From: Planctomycetaceae bacterium
GTDB lineage: Bacteria > Planctomycetota > SZUA-567
Reading direction: 5' to 3'
NCBI GenBank assembly: GCA_021205245.1
Contig: JAJPXZ010000006.1
Span: 1 to 49,170, forward strand
DNA length: 49,170 nt
Below are positions 8,087 to 16,352 of this stretch, piece by piece. Under the pieces are notes generated by a model that had not been told where the DNA came from, made no database searches, and saw only the letters and a program-made list of their open reading frames with translations. The first letter of the stretch is position 1; each line of letters opens with the position of its first letter. The position numbers were made by a program, and so were the translations under genes.

Positions 8087-10461
8087 AATCCCGCCTCCTT
8101 TTCCTTGATTAACTTCAGAATTCGTTCCGCAGTCATCGGCATGACCGTGGGCCGTATGCCGACCGCCCTGTTGAGGGCGATGGCGATGGCCGGGCCGACG
8201 GGAATCGTGATGGATTCGGCCATGCCTTTCGCCTTGTACGGTCCGTCGGGAAGCGGATCCGGGCAAATAGCCCGCTTGAAGTCTTTGGACAAAGGCGTCT
8301 CCAGCACGGTGGGCACCCGGTAATCCACGAAATTCGGATTCATCAACACACCGTTTTCGTCGTACATATGCCCGTCGAGAACGGCAAAGCCCACGGCCAT
8401 AATGACGCCTCCGTCGATCTGGCCTTCGACCAACTTCGGGTTGATGGGATTTCCTGTATCAGCGGTGCCGACGATGCGGAGGATGCGAATCTGGCCCGTC
8501 TCCACATTGACCTCGACCTCAACGCCGGTGGCGCTGTATTGATACCAGTTCCACATGCGCGGGGTGCGGCCGTCCTCATGACCCGGACCGGACCAAGGCA
8601 CGGCGGGTGCGGGGCAATACACGCCGCGACCGCGAACCGGCGTCCCCTTTTGCAGTCCCCAGTTCTGGTCGGTGAAGAAGGAGAAGGGCTCGAAGAGATC
8701 GGCAATGGGGATTTCTTCGATGTGGGAACCGACGATATAGGCTTTCCCGTGCTTGATGGTCACCTGCCTGGCGGCGACGCCGACTTTGCGGCCGGCTGCT
8801 TCTTTGAGCTGCTCGATAGCGTCGGCGCAGGCAATGAGGACGGCGTTACCGGCGGTGTAGGTGGTGCGGCTGGATGCGCCGAAATTGTCGAACGGAGTGC
8901 GACCGGTATCGTTCCGGGTGATTTTGATCGACTCGAACGGGATCTGGAATTCGGTGGCGGCCATCTGTTGCAGGGTAGTTTGCACCCCCATTCCCTGTTC
9001 GTCGACGCTGATTAGCAATTCGATACTGCCGTCGCTATGGACCAGAACTTCCGCCTCCGAGCGGCCGAGCGGGGTGTTTTGTTTGCCGCCGATAGCGACG
9101 CCGCGCCCGCGCCGCCATGGTCCGGGCCGTTGCTCGCAGGGCTCGTTGAACTTAATTTCGTCCGCCACAATTTTGAGAAGCGAGGCGACGCTGCAACTGG
9201 TCAGCTTTTCACCGTAGGGATTGTGTTCGCCGACTTGGATAAGGTTTTTTAAGCGCAGCTCGACCGGATCCATATTCAATTTTTCGGCGAGAATATCGAT
9301 CACGTTTTCCATAGCCCATTCGGACTCGGGGCAGCCAAGGCCGCGATAGGGAGCGCAGGGCATGGTGTTGGTGGCGACGGCGTATCCGTCCAGGAAGACA
9401 TTGGGGACATCGTAGACGCAGACCAATCCCGAGCCGGAAAGTCGGCCGTCGTAAACGTTGTTCATCGACGCGCCGGTGTGCTCGACCGTTTTGAATTCTT
9501 CGGCGATTATGGTGCCGTCATTTTTCGCGCCGACTTTAATGTGGGTCCAGGCAGGCCAGTTGGACGGCGATGAGGTGTACATTTCCTTGCGACTGAGGAC
9601 ATAGGAGACATTCCTTTTCGTCCGTAAGGCCATGAGGACAGCCATTGGTTCGATAGTCGGAAACAGGCGATTCCCAAAACTGCCGCCCTGGAACGGCTGG
9701 ATGACCCTCACCTTGGACTCGGGCAGTTGCGGGAACATGGTGCAGATTTTTGTCTTCACTACACCGTGCGCGCCGCAGCAATTGGAGTAGATGGTTACGC
9801 CGCCATCCTGATGGTTGTATTCGACGATGGCGCTGTTCTTTTCAATTTGCGATGCCGACTTTTTGTCGTTGTTGTAGATCCCTTCGACAATGACATCCGC
9901 CTCGTCGAACGCCGCTTTCACATCGCCCACCTTGAGCTTGTAGCTGCCAAGGATGTTCGGGCCTTCTTCCTGCGGACCTTGGTAGCCCACCGGGATTCCG
10001 ATTTCCGGGCCAATGACCGGTACCGAATCTTTGTGCATGGCTTCGACATTGTCGGTGACAAAGGGAAGCGGCTCGTACTCCACCTCGATCAAGTCGATTG
10101 CGTCCTCAGCGATCTCGATCGATTCAGCGCAGACGAGCGCCACCGCTTGACCGGCCCAAATGACTTCGTCGCGGGCTGGGTTGCCGTAATAGCTGGAGGC
10201 GTAAGGAATGTATGCCCACGGAATATCGGGATCGGTGCCGACGGCGATGGTCACGACACCGGGAAGCGCCATTGCCTTCCTGATATCCACCTTCAACAGC
10301 TTTGCATGGGCGTGGGGACTCCGCAGTGCCCGGATATGCAGGAGATCCTTGAACTGGTGTTTCAAGTCATCGACAAACATGGCTTTGCCAGTTGCCTTTT
10401 CGTAGGAATCGACTCTGGGAACGCTTTTTCCAATGTAGTTATAGTCTTGAGTTACCGCCAT
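8083..10461 (-). CDS. Molybdenum hydroxylase large subunit (xanthine dehydrogenase family)
   Basis: This is the catalytic, molybdopterin-binding subunit (792 residues from the second ATG). AGGAG directly abuts the ATG at 10467 but sits six bases before the ATG at 10461, so the latter is preferred. Molybdopterin-contact regions are visible as PFQGGSFGNRLFPT, APYRGLGCPESE and the SSRTTYTAGNA loop. The GMAES motif near residue 749 supplies the expected catalytic Glu. The AYxCSFR loop of form I CO dehydrogenase is absent, so this is not a CO dehydrogenase; a hydroxylase acting on a heterocycle or aldehyde is more likely. It is the first gene of a six-gene operon with a promoter and palindromic operator upstream. 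The substrate is unknown. Confidence 0.9.
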   Translation of the reverse strand: MAVTQDYNYIGKSVPRVDSYEKATGKAMFVDDLKHQFKDLLHIRALRSPHAHAKLLKVDIRKAMALPGVVTIAVGTDPDIPWAYIPYASSYYGNPARDEVIWAGQAVALVCAESIEIAEDAIDLIEVEYEPLPFVTDNVEAMHKDSVPVIGPEIGIPVGYQGPQEEGPNILGSYKLKVGDVKAAFDEADVIVEGIYNNDKKSASQIEKNSAIVEYNHQDGGVTIYSNCCGAHGVVKTKICTMFPQLPESKVRVIQPFQGGSFGNRLFPTIEPMAVLMALRTKRNVSYVLSRKEMYTSSPSNWPAWTHIKVGAKNDGTIIAEEFKTVEHTGASMNNVYDGRLSGSGLVCVYDVPNVFLDGYAVATNTMPCAPYRGLGCPESEWAMENVIDILAEKLNMDPVELRLKNLIQVGEHNPYGEKLTSCSVASLLKIVADEIKFNEPCEQRPGPWRRGRGVAIGGKQNTPLGRSEAEVLVHSDGSIELLISVDEQGMGVQTTLQQMAATEFQIPFESIKITRNDTGRTPFDNFGASSRTTYTAGNAVLIACADAIEQLKEAAGRKVGVAARQVTIKHGKAYIVGSHIEEIPIADLFEPFSFFTDQNWGLQKGTPVRGRGVYCPAPAVPWSGPGHEDGRTPRMWNWYQYSATGVEVEVNVETGQIRILRIVGTADTGNPINPKLVEGQIDGGVIMAVGFAVLDGHMYDENGVLMNPNFVDYRVPTVLETPLSKDFKRAICPDPLPDGPYKAKGMAESITIPVGPAIAIALNRAVGIRPTVMPMTAERILKLIKEKEAGL

Positions 10462-10635
10462 GGTCATCTCCTGTTAGTACCATTCCAGCAAATAATAATG
10501 CGCGGTCGGAAAGCGAGTAAAACTGACCGTGCGGAACAAGAAGGCTGATATCAGGGTTGAGGAAGACCATGGAGGATGGCCAAAAGGTGATTCCAGGGAA
10601 TTAGCAGGTGGTCGTGTTTTTTTGTTTTCGGATCA

Positions 10636-10653
10636 CACATAATCGATTATGTG
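10636..10653. promoter_or_regulatory. Palindromic operator before the molybdenum hydroxylase operon
   Basis: The sequence CACATAATCGATTATGTG is a perfect 18-base palindrome. It begins just downstream of a minus-strand -10 candidate (10655-10660), where bound repressor would block initiation. A near-identical copy lies at 10837-10854 next to the regulator's own promoter. The divergent GntR-type regulator is the obvious candidate to bind both; this is inferred from position and sequence match. Confidence 0.7.
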
Positions 10654-10654
10654 C

Positions 10655-10682
10655 AATTTACCGCATGATGGTGCTTTGTCAA
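10655..10682 (-). promoter_or_regulatory. Sigma-70 type promoter for the molybdenum hydroxylase operon
   Basis: On the minus strand, TTGACA (10682-10677) is followed after 16 bases by TAAATT (10660-10655). The -35 hexamer is perfect and the -10 matches four of six positions. Transcription would start inside the palindrome at 10636-10653, leaving a leader of roughly 180 bases. Confidence 0.55.
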
Positions 10683-10799
10683 ATTCAAACTGGTTAGAGA
10701 GTGATTGGGTGGCGGCTGGATAATTGGCTATCTTTTTAATTTTTAAGCAGATGTGAGTATATAGAAATATAATTATCTGGAAATAAATTTCCTTTCAGG

Positions 10800-10828
10800 T
10801 TGACTTATCAGGATTTATGCGTTACAGT
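10800..10828 (+). promoter_or_regulatory. Sigma-70 type promoter for the GntR regulator
   Basis: TTGACT (10800-10805) is followed after 17 bases by TACAGT (10823-10828). The start site would lie at the edge of the second palindrome (10837-10854), so the layout mirrors that of the divergent operon and suggests autoregulation. Confidence 0.5.
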
Positions 10829-10836
10829 TATTATAG

Positions 10837-10854
10837 CATATAATCGATTATTTG
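10837..10854. promoter_or_regulatory. Second copy of the GntR operator
   Basis: CATATAATCGATTATTTG shares 16 of 18 bases with the palindrome at 10636-10653, including the whole core ATAATCGATTAT. The two differences fall at symmetric positions of the two half-sites. The site lies immediately downstream of the -10 candidate of the regulator gene. Confidence 0.65.
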
Positions 10855-10895
10855 ATTATGCCGAGCCGCATCCTGAAACTCCATCTTCTCCACGA

Positions 10896-11621
10896 ATGGT
10901 GACCACTATGACACCCAAAACTGCTATCAAGCAGCTGCGTAAGCGCCCCTTGTTTAGCCAGGAAATACGAGATACTATCCAGCGAGCCATCTTGAACGAA
11001 GAGCTCAAGCCTGGCGATAGGGTGGTGGAAACGCGGTGGGCCCGGGAACTGGGAGTGTCCCAATCCCCGGTTCGGGAAGCCATACGTGAACTGGAAATGA
11101 TGGGGCTGGTGGAATCAAGGCCATATCAGGGCGCATTTGTGCGGACTATAGACAAGTCAAGTATCGTCGATACCTATAATGTCCGTCGCGGTCTTGAATC
11201 GGTGGGTATCGAGGCTGCCGTCGGTAAAATCACCGATCAGCAGCTTGTGGAAATCTACATTGTCATGCGTGAGATGGAACAAGCGGTCAAGGATGGAAAC
11301 TACGAACTTTTTGTCGAGAAGGACGGACTGTTCCACGAGAAAATCCTGCAGGTCTCAGGCAACAAGCTTCTCATGCAGCTTTGGAATCAATGCAAAATCC
11401 GGGAGTTTACCCGTATCAGCACCTATATGTCCAAAATCGGCGTCGACTTCTTGGCGCAGCGCCATGGCACGATGTACGAAGCCCTTGCCAAACGTGACGC
11501 GATCGCCGCTGTGGCCTCGGTCAACGAGCACTTCGAATTCCTTATCGAGCAGATGCAAGGTATCGACCTCGAGGATCTCCAAAATCGGCCCAATGGTAAT
11601 GTCGAAGAAAAGGCTTCGTGA
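10896..11621 (+). CDS. GntR-family (FadR/FCD type) transcriptional regulator
   Basis: This repressor-type protein has about 241 residues. The N-terminal winged helix-turn-helix reads VVETRWARELGVSQSPVREAIRELEMMGLV, typical of GntR proteins. The C-terminal part is an all-helical FCD effector domain with candidate metal or ligand residues in EKDGLFHEKI, RHGTMYEAL and NEHFEFL. The start is either ATG 10896 or ATG 10908; a TTG start at 10800 would overlap the promoter and is rejected. The gene is divergent from the molybdenum hydroxylase operon, and matching palindromes sit at both promoters. It probably represses that operon and itself until a pathway acid or sugar acid binds; the ligand is not known. 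Confidence 0.88.
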   Translation: MVTTMTPKTAIKQLRKRPLFSQEIRDTIQRAILNEELKPGDRVVETRWARELGVSQSPVREAIRELEMMGLVESRPYQGAFVRTIDKSSIVDTYNVRRGLESVGIEAAVGKITDQQLVEIYIVMREMEQAVKDGNYELFVEKDGLFHEKILQVSGNKLLMQLWNQCKIREFTRISTYMSKIGVDFLAQRHGTMYEALAKRDAIAAVASVNEHFEFLIEQMQGIDLEDLQNRPNGNVEEKAS

Positions 11622-11704
11622 CCATTATATAAATATCACCAGTAACGACCGTATTTGGAAGTCCACCCAGTGGGTGCCTCTGGGTGTCTTTCGATGGAGT
11701 CACC

Positions 11705-12145
11705 CTACTGTTCACCCGCCATGTCTGTCGCCGCGTATTTGTTTGTGGCGTGACATTCCCTCTGGACGATCGGGAGTATATCGAGAAGATCATCCATCAC
11801 TTTGAGTCGCAAACGCTCAACCCATGCCATGTGCTGCAGACTGCATGTTCGTGCACGTTCCGTCCACGGTTGTCCACCATATCCACTCTGACGCTCACCC
11901 CAACTCAGGTACGCGTCGATAATCTCCCGGACTGGCTCGAGTACGATTTGTTTCGCTGGCGGCGCGTCTCCTCGTGCCCGGAGTGCCGCGCTGAGACTTG
12001 GGCCAGGTATTTGCGTGCCGTTTTTATCAAGCACCTGGTCTCGGTTGCCGGTTACCGTGCTGGATGTGGTTTTGCAGGTTCTGTAGCCATGTGCCATCAT
12101 TCTCTTCCCGCTTGAGCGGCTTTTTCGCGTCACGTACCCTTTCAT
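11705..12145 (-). pseudogene. Remnant of a tyrosine recombinase (phage integrase), N-terminal part only
   Basis: The 146-residue frame resembles the N-terminal portion and core-binding (SAM-like) domain of site-specific integrases. It contains VLEPVREIIDAYLSWGERQSGYGGQPW and a following helix pair ending in LLDILPIVQREC. The catalytic domain with the R-H-R-Y residues is missing, and the frame ends near 11705 without it. It occupies the 540-base gap between the GntR gene and the ROK kinase. It is most likely a decayed trace of an integrated element. The family call rests on pattern memory and would need a profile search; no attachment sites were recognised beside it. Confidence 0.45.
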
Positions 12146-12159
12146 AGGTCATTCGTCAT

Positions 12160-13146
12160 TCAAATCCCACAGACGGTCCTAATACCGTGGTGGGCGGGGC
12201 TGGCGCTGTGTTTGGCGTGACTGGCCGCGCCGATAAGACCGGCGTTGCCGCCCAGTTTGGCGGGGACGATGCGCATGGTTCTGCCGGGGTGGTCGTTGCG
12301 GTCGAGGCAGGTTGTGCGGATGGATTCCAGGAGCATGTCGCCCGCTTGCATCATGCCACCCGCAATAACGCAGATCTCCGGGTTGAGAAGTTCGGCGACT
12401 GCCGACGCCATGATGCCGAGATAATGGCCCGTCTCCTGGACTATTTTCATCGCCACCGCATCGCCGGTGAGGGCTGCTTCGAAGATGGCTTGGCAGGTTA
12501 AGGTTTCCCGCCGTTGCGCCAGCTGGGACACCCAGCCGCGATCCAGGTATTCGGTGAAGCGTTTGACCACCGCCGTCGCCGAAGCGTAGGCCTCGACACA
12601 GCCGCGCGCACCGCAGCCGCATTGCCTACCGCCGTCGATTATGCAGACATGCCCTAGCTCGCCCGCCGACCCGTCCCGGCCCACATGCAGCTTGCCGTCG
12701 ACGATGATGGCGCCGCCGACGCCCGTACCTAATGTGACCATCATCATGTGACCCGAACCGACGCCGGCACCGGCTACAAACTCGCCCCAGCCGGCGCAGT
12801 TGGCGTCGTTTTCGATAAAGGTGGTCACACCGGTTTTGGTGGCGATCGTATCCGCCAGCGGTACGTTCTTCCAGCCCGGCATGTTGGGGGCGCTATACAC
12901 GGTTCCGGTCACCTGGTTGAGCGGACCCGGGTAACCGATTCCGGCCGCCCGGATCTCCCCCAGGTCCAGCCCCGCCGTGGACGCCGCCTTGATCATGCCA
13001 GCCACCAGGCGATCGATAACTGCTTCCGGGCCTTCGTGGGCGTGGGTGGGAGACTCCACCCGGGACAAAACCTGATTCTCCTCGTCCACAACGGCGCATC
13101 GGAGATTCGTCCCGCCCAGATCGACGCCGAGATAAGTCGAATTCAT
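12160..13146 (-). CDS. ROK-family sugar kinase
   Basis: This sugar kinase of 328 residues has no DNA-binding domain. The ATP-binding start is LGVDLGGTNLRCAVVD, the catalytic region is ENDANCAGWGEF, and the glycine-rich phosphate loop is TLGTGVGGAII. The ROK zinc signature is CGCGARGCVEAY. The ATG at 13146 overlaps the stop of the preceding oxidoreductase gene as ATGA, giving translational coupling. It is the last gene of the eight-gene operon that begins at 21127, where it would phosphorylate the sugar produced by the epimerases and dehydrogenases. Whether the substrate is glucose or another hexose is not visible. Confidence 0.87.
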   Translation of the reverse strand: MNSTYLGVDLGGTNLRCAVVDEENQVLSRVESPTHAHEGPEAVIDRLVAGMIKAASTAGLDLGEIRAAGIGYPGPLNQVTGTVYSAPNMPGWKNVPLADTIATKTGVTTFIENDANCAGWGEFVAGAGVGSGHMMMVTLGTGVGGAIIVDGKLHVGRDGSAGELGHVCIIDGGRQCGCGARGCVEAYASATAVVKRFTEYLDRGWVSQLAQRRETLTCQAIFEAALTGDAVAMKIVQETGHYLGIMASAVAELLNPEICVIAGGMMQAGDMLLESIRTTCLDRNDHPGRTMRIVPAKLGGNAGLIGAASHAKHSASPAHHGIRTVCGI

Positions 13147-14300
13147 GCCGTCTCCACCGGAATGTCCACCCAGCGCCGCGACCGGCCGCTCTCCAGACAG
13201 GCTTCGACTAGGCACATCATCTGCCAGCCGGCGGCGAAGTCGGCATAGTCTGTCTCGCCGGTTTTGTAAGATTCGCTCCGGATCGCCTGGTAGAAAACGC
13301 CGATCGCGTTCCTGAGCGCGTCATGCCACGCCACCGCATGGCCGCCCGGCAGGGTGGCAAAGGGACGCGCGAATGGGGTGAGGAGCTTGGCGTCGGCATA
13401 GATTTCCTCGTTACCACCGTTGCGATGGCCGACATGGAGACGGTCGGCTTGTTCCTGATGCCACTCGAGCGAGTATTCGGCCCCGCTCAGGGTAACAGCC
13501 AGGCCGTTTTTCTTACCCGCCGTCACTTGGCTGATATGCACCAATCCCGGCGTGCCGTCCTCGAAACGGAGTATAATGGACGCGGCGTCTTCGGACGGAA
13601 CCGGGATCTCCTCCAGAACCCTGCCGGCGGCACCGGAGAAGGTCTCGCCGGTTGTTTCGCAACGCTTCCGCACCGGGAAGACATTGATGATGTCCGCGTT
13701 GACCGAGGCGATGCGTTTCCCCAAGGCGTACTGAAGCGTATCGAAACAGTGCGAACCGATGTCGGCGACGGCGCGCGACTCGCCGCCCACGGCCGGGTTC
13801 ATGCGCCAGTCGTAATCGGTGTCGTACATAAGCCAGTCTTGCAGGTATTCGCCAAAGGCAAAGTATGGTTTGCCCATGGTGGTGCGGGCGCGCTCGCGCA
13901 TCTCCTTGACCATGACGTTGTGGCGGTAATTAAGGTTGACGCCGTTGGCGACCCCGGCCCGCCGGGCGGCGACGACCAATTCACGCGCCTTTGTGGCGGT
14001 GAGGGTCAGGGGTTTTTCGCAATATATATGCTTCTTCTTGTCGAGGGCATCCAGGTTGACTTGGTAATGCGAGGAGCTGGGGGTGCAGTTGTGGACGACG
14101 GCAACCGCCGGATCGTCCAGCAGTTCGTGGTGATCGCCGTACCAGCGGGGAATGTAGAATTGCTCCGCCACCGCCCGGGCGGCATCGGGATTGCTGTCGG
14201 CGACAGCGACCACTTCCGCGCCAGGTATGCGGCGGATGGCTTCGATATGTTGCTTGCCGATAAATCCCACGCCGACAAGCCCAATTTTCAGATGGTCCAT
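13143..14300 (-). CDS. Gfo/Idh/MocA family oxidoreductase
   Basis: This NAD(P)-dependent sugar dehydrogenase-like protein has 385 residues. The Rossmann motif is IGLVGVGFIGKQH. The CEKPL hallmark has its conserved Lys at 96. The catalytic region ADIGSHCFDTLQYALG supplies the expected Asp and His. The start lies 29 bases after the epimerase gene and the stop overlaps the kinase start. It is one of two Gfo/Idh/MocA enzymes in this operon; with two TIM-barrel epimerases they suggest an oxidation-isomerisation-reduction route, as in inositol or rare-sugar catabolism. Confidence 0.86.
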   Translation of the reverse strand: MDHLKIGLVGVGFIGKQHIEAIRRIPGAEVVAVADSNPDAARAVAEQFYIPRWYGDHHELLDDPAVAVVHNCTPSSSHYQVNLDALDKKKHIYCEKPLTLTATKARELVVAARRAGVANGVNLNYRHNVMVKEMRERARTTMGKPYFAFGEYLQDWLMYDTDYDWRMNPAVGGESRAVADIGSHCFDTLQYALGKRIASVNADIINVFPVRKRCETTGETFSGAAGRVLEEIPVPSEDAASIILRFEDGTPGLVHISQVTAGKKNGLAVTLSGAEYSLEWHQEQADRLHVGHRNGGNEEIYADAKLLTPFARPFATLPGGHAVAWHDALRNAIGVFYQAIRSESYKTGETDYADFAAGWQMMCLVEACLESGRSRRWVDIPVETA

Positions 14301-14329
14301 AGCGTTTTCCTGAAGAAGAGTGAGAAGAA

Positions 14330-15328
14330 TCAGTCGGCTGCGAAGGCCCCATCGAAGGCAAGGGTCGACGGCGGAAAATCCACCTTCCGCACGAATTCAC
14401 AGGATTCCTTTGCGCCGAATTCGCGGTCCATGCCCGGGTCTTCCCATTCGACCGACAGCGGCCCCTGGTAGTTTGCATCGTTGAGGGCGCGGATAACGCC
14501 GTCGAAATCCACCTGACCGTGGCCAAGGGAACGGAAATCCCAGCCGCGCCTGGGATCGCCGAAGTCGAGATGGGATCCGAGAATGCCGCTCTCGCCGTCC
14601 AGGAGCACACGGGCGTCCTTCATGTGGACGTGGTAAATGCGGTCCTTGAAGCGGCGCAGGAATTTGACCGGGTCCACCCCCTGCCAGAGCAGGTGCGAGG
14701 GATCGAAATTGAAGCCAAGGACCTCGTCGTAGTCGAATTCCTCCAGCAGGCGCTCGGCCGACCAGATGTCGAAGGCGATCTCGGTGGGGTGGACTTCGAG
14801 GGCGAAGCGGATGCCGTTCTTCCGGAACTTTTCAAAAATGGGCGTATAGACCTCCCGGACAAAGCGGTAGCCGGCGTCTATTTCCTCCTTACCGACTGGC
14901 GGGAAGGAATAGAGCATATGCCAAATGGGGCTGCCCATAAAGGCGGTGACGACCCCGACACCCATGTTCCGGGCGGCGTCGGGGGCTTTCAGCATCTGAT
15001 CAATGGCCCATTGGCGTTTCTTCTCCGCGTCGCCCCGGCAGGAAGGGTCGAGGCAAAACGCGTCGGAGCGGGCGTCAAAATTGGGATCAGTTGTGAGTTG
15101 ACCGGCGAGGTGATTGGAAATCGCCCAACAGCCGAGTCCGTTGTCGGCGAGGGTTTTCCGCTTTTCCTTACAATAAGCGACGGACGAGGCCGCCTCGTCG
15201 AGGCTGAGGTGATCGCCCCATGAGGCGATCTCCAGCCCGTCGTAGCCGAAAGATCGTATTTTCGGACACAATTCCGCAAAAGGAATATCGGCCCACTGGC
15301 CGGTGAAGATGGTGACATGGCGAGGCAT
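14330..15328 (-). CDS. Sugar phosphate isomerase/epimerase (xylose-isomerase-like TIM barrel)
   Basis: This TIM-barrel protein of 332 residues belongs to the AP-endonuclease-2-like family of isomerases and epimerases. Metal ligands characteristic of the family appear in order: Glu in LEVHPTEIAFD, Asp/His in FDPSHLLWQG, His in YHVHMKDARV and Glu in SVEWEDPGMD. It lies 46 bases after the permease gene and 29 before the next oxidoreductase, within the same operon. It is longer than the paralogue at 20315-21127 (270 residues) and clearly different in sequence. The two are probably sequential enzymes rather than duplicates. Confidence 0.83.
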   Translation of the reverse strand: MPRHVTIFTGQWADIPFAELCPKIRSFGYDGLEIASWGDHLSLDEAASSVAYCKEKRKTLADNGLGCWAISNHLAGQLTTDPNFDARSDAFCLDPSCRGDAEKKRQWAIDQMLKAPDAARNMGVGVVTAFMGSPIWHMLYSFPPVGKEEIDAGYRFVREVYTPIFEKFRKNGIRFALEVHPTEIAFDIWSAERLLEEFDYDEVLGFNFDPSHLLWQGVDPVKFLRRFKDRIYHVHMKDARVLLDGESGILGSHLDFGDPRRGWDFRSLGHGQVDFDGVIRALNDANYQGPLSVEWEDPGMDREFGAKESCEFVRKVDFPPSTLAFDGAFAAD

Positions 15329-15374
15329 CGGATCTCCTAGAGCATTTGCCTATTTTCAGAACTCCATACATGCC

Positions 15375-16352
15375 TTAATTCGTGCGTTGGTTGGAACGGC
15401 TGCCGATAGCGGTGGCGATGATGATGATCGCACCCCTGACGATGGACTGCTGGGCCACGCTGAGGCCGCCTAGGACCAGGCCGTTATTGATGACGCCCAT
15501 AAGGAGCGAGCCCATGATCGATCCGACGATAGTGCCGTTGCCGCCCGCCATGCTGGTGCCGCCCAGGATGACGGCGGCGATGACCGACATCTCGTCGCCG
15601 GTGCCGTAGGTGTAGCGGCCGGCCTGCATGCGCCCGGCGTAGAGGACGCCGGCCATGCCCGCCAGCGCGCCGCACATCAGCATCACCTTGACCTTGATGG
15701 CGTCGGTGTTGATGCCGGTGAAGCGGGCGGCGGTGACGTTGCCGCCGGTGGCCAGCACCTTGCGGCCGAAGGGAAGGTGATTGAGAAGAAAATATCCGAG
15801 CACGGCGAACAGGACGGTCCAATAAAGCAGGATGGGAATGCGGAAAAGATCGCCGGTGCCGAAGTAGAAATTGAAGGTCTTGTTCTGAATCGGCACCGCC
15901 GCCATGTTGGTAATCCACATGGCCCCGCCCCGGACAATGGACATGGTGCCAAGAGTGACCAGGAAGGCGGGGATGCCGGCCCAGGTGATGAGGTAGCCGT
16001 TGACCGCGCCAACCACCGCGCCAAAGCCGACGCCACCGACCAGACCAATGGCGATGGAACCGGTGGCATTGATGAGCATGGCCGCAAGCAGGGCGGCAAA
16101 GGCGGTAATCGAGCCGATGGAGAGATCGATCTGGGCCGCGCCGATGACGAACGTCATGCCCACGGCCATGATGGAGATCATCGCCGTTTGCCGGGTGATG
16201 TTGAGGACATTGTTGAGCGACAGGAATTTAGGGCCCAGCACGATGGAAAACAGAATAACCGTCAGCACAAAGGCAAGGTAGACGATGACGTTGTGGCGGG
16301 CGAAAAAACTCGCCGGTTTGCCAAGGCCGTTACCGGGTGACTTGGATGGCAT
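15375..16352 (-). CDS. Sugar ABC transporter permease, RbsC type
   Basis: This inner-membrane permease of 325 residues has about eight to ten hydrophobic segments. Family motifs are visible: GMTFVIGAAQIDLSIGS in the first half, TGGNVTAARFTGI before the cytoplasmic coupling helix, and AAVILGGTSMAGGNGTIVGS near the end. Its start codon lies 23 bases upstream of the ATPase stop, so the two genes overlap and are translationally coupled. It forms the channel with the ATPase at 16330-17826 and the binding protein at 19204-20277, presumably as a homodimer because no second permease gene is nearby. Confidence 0.9.
   Translation of the reverse strand: MPSKSPGNGLGKPASFFARHNVIVYLAFVLTVILFSIVLGPKFLSLNNVLNITRQTAMISIMAVGMTFVIGAAQIDLSIGSITAFAALLAAMLINATGSIAIGLVGGVGFGAVVGAVNGYLITWAGIPAFLVTLGTMSIVRGGAMWITNMAAVPIQNKTFNFYFGTGDLFRIPILLYWTVLFAVLGYFLLNHLPFGRKVLATGGNVTAARFTGINTDAIKVKVMLMCGALAGMAGVLYAGRMQAGRYTYGTGDEMSVIAAVILGGTSMAGGNGTIVGSIMGSLLMGVINNGLVLGGLSVAQQSIVRGAIIIIATAIGSRSNQRTN

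Noticed and set aside
8083-10461. Carbon monoxide dehydrogenase as the identity of the molybdenum enzyme.
   Set aside because: The AYxCSFR active-site loop of form I CO dehydrogenase is absent, and the region reads APYRGLGCPE; a general xanthine dehydrogenase-family hydroxylase is safer.
13323-14471. Open frame on the plus strand opposite the oxidoreductase at 13143-14300.
   Set aside because: The minus-strand gene has a complete Rossmann fold and EKP motif; this frame shows no domain.
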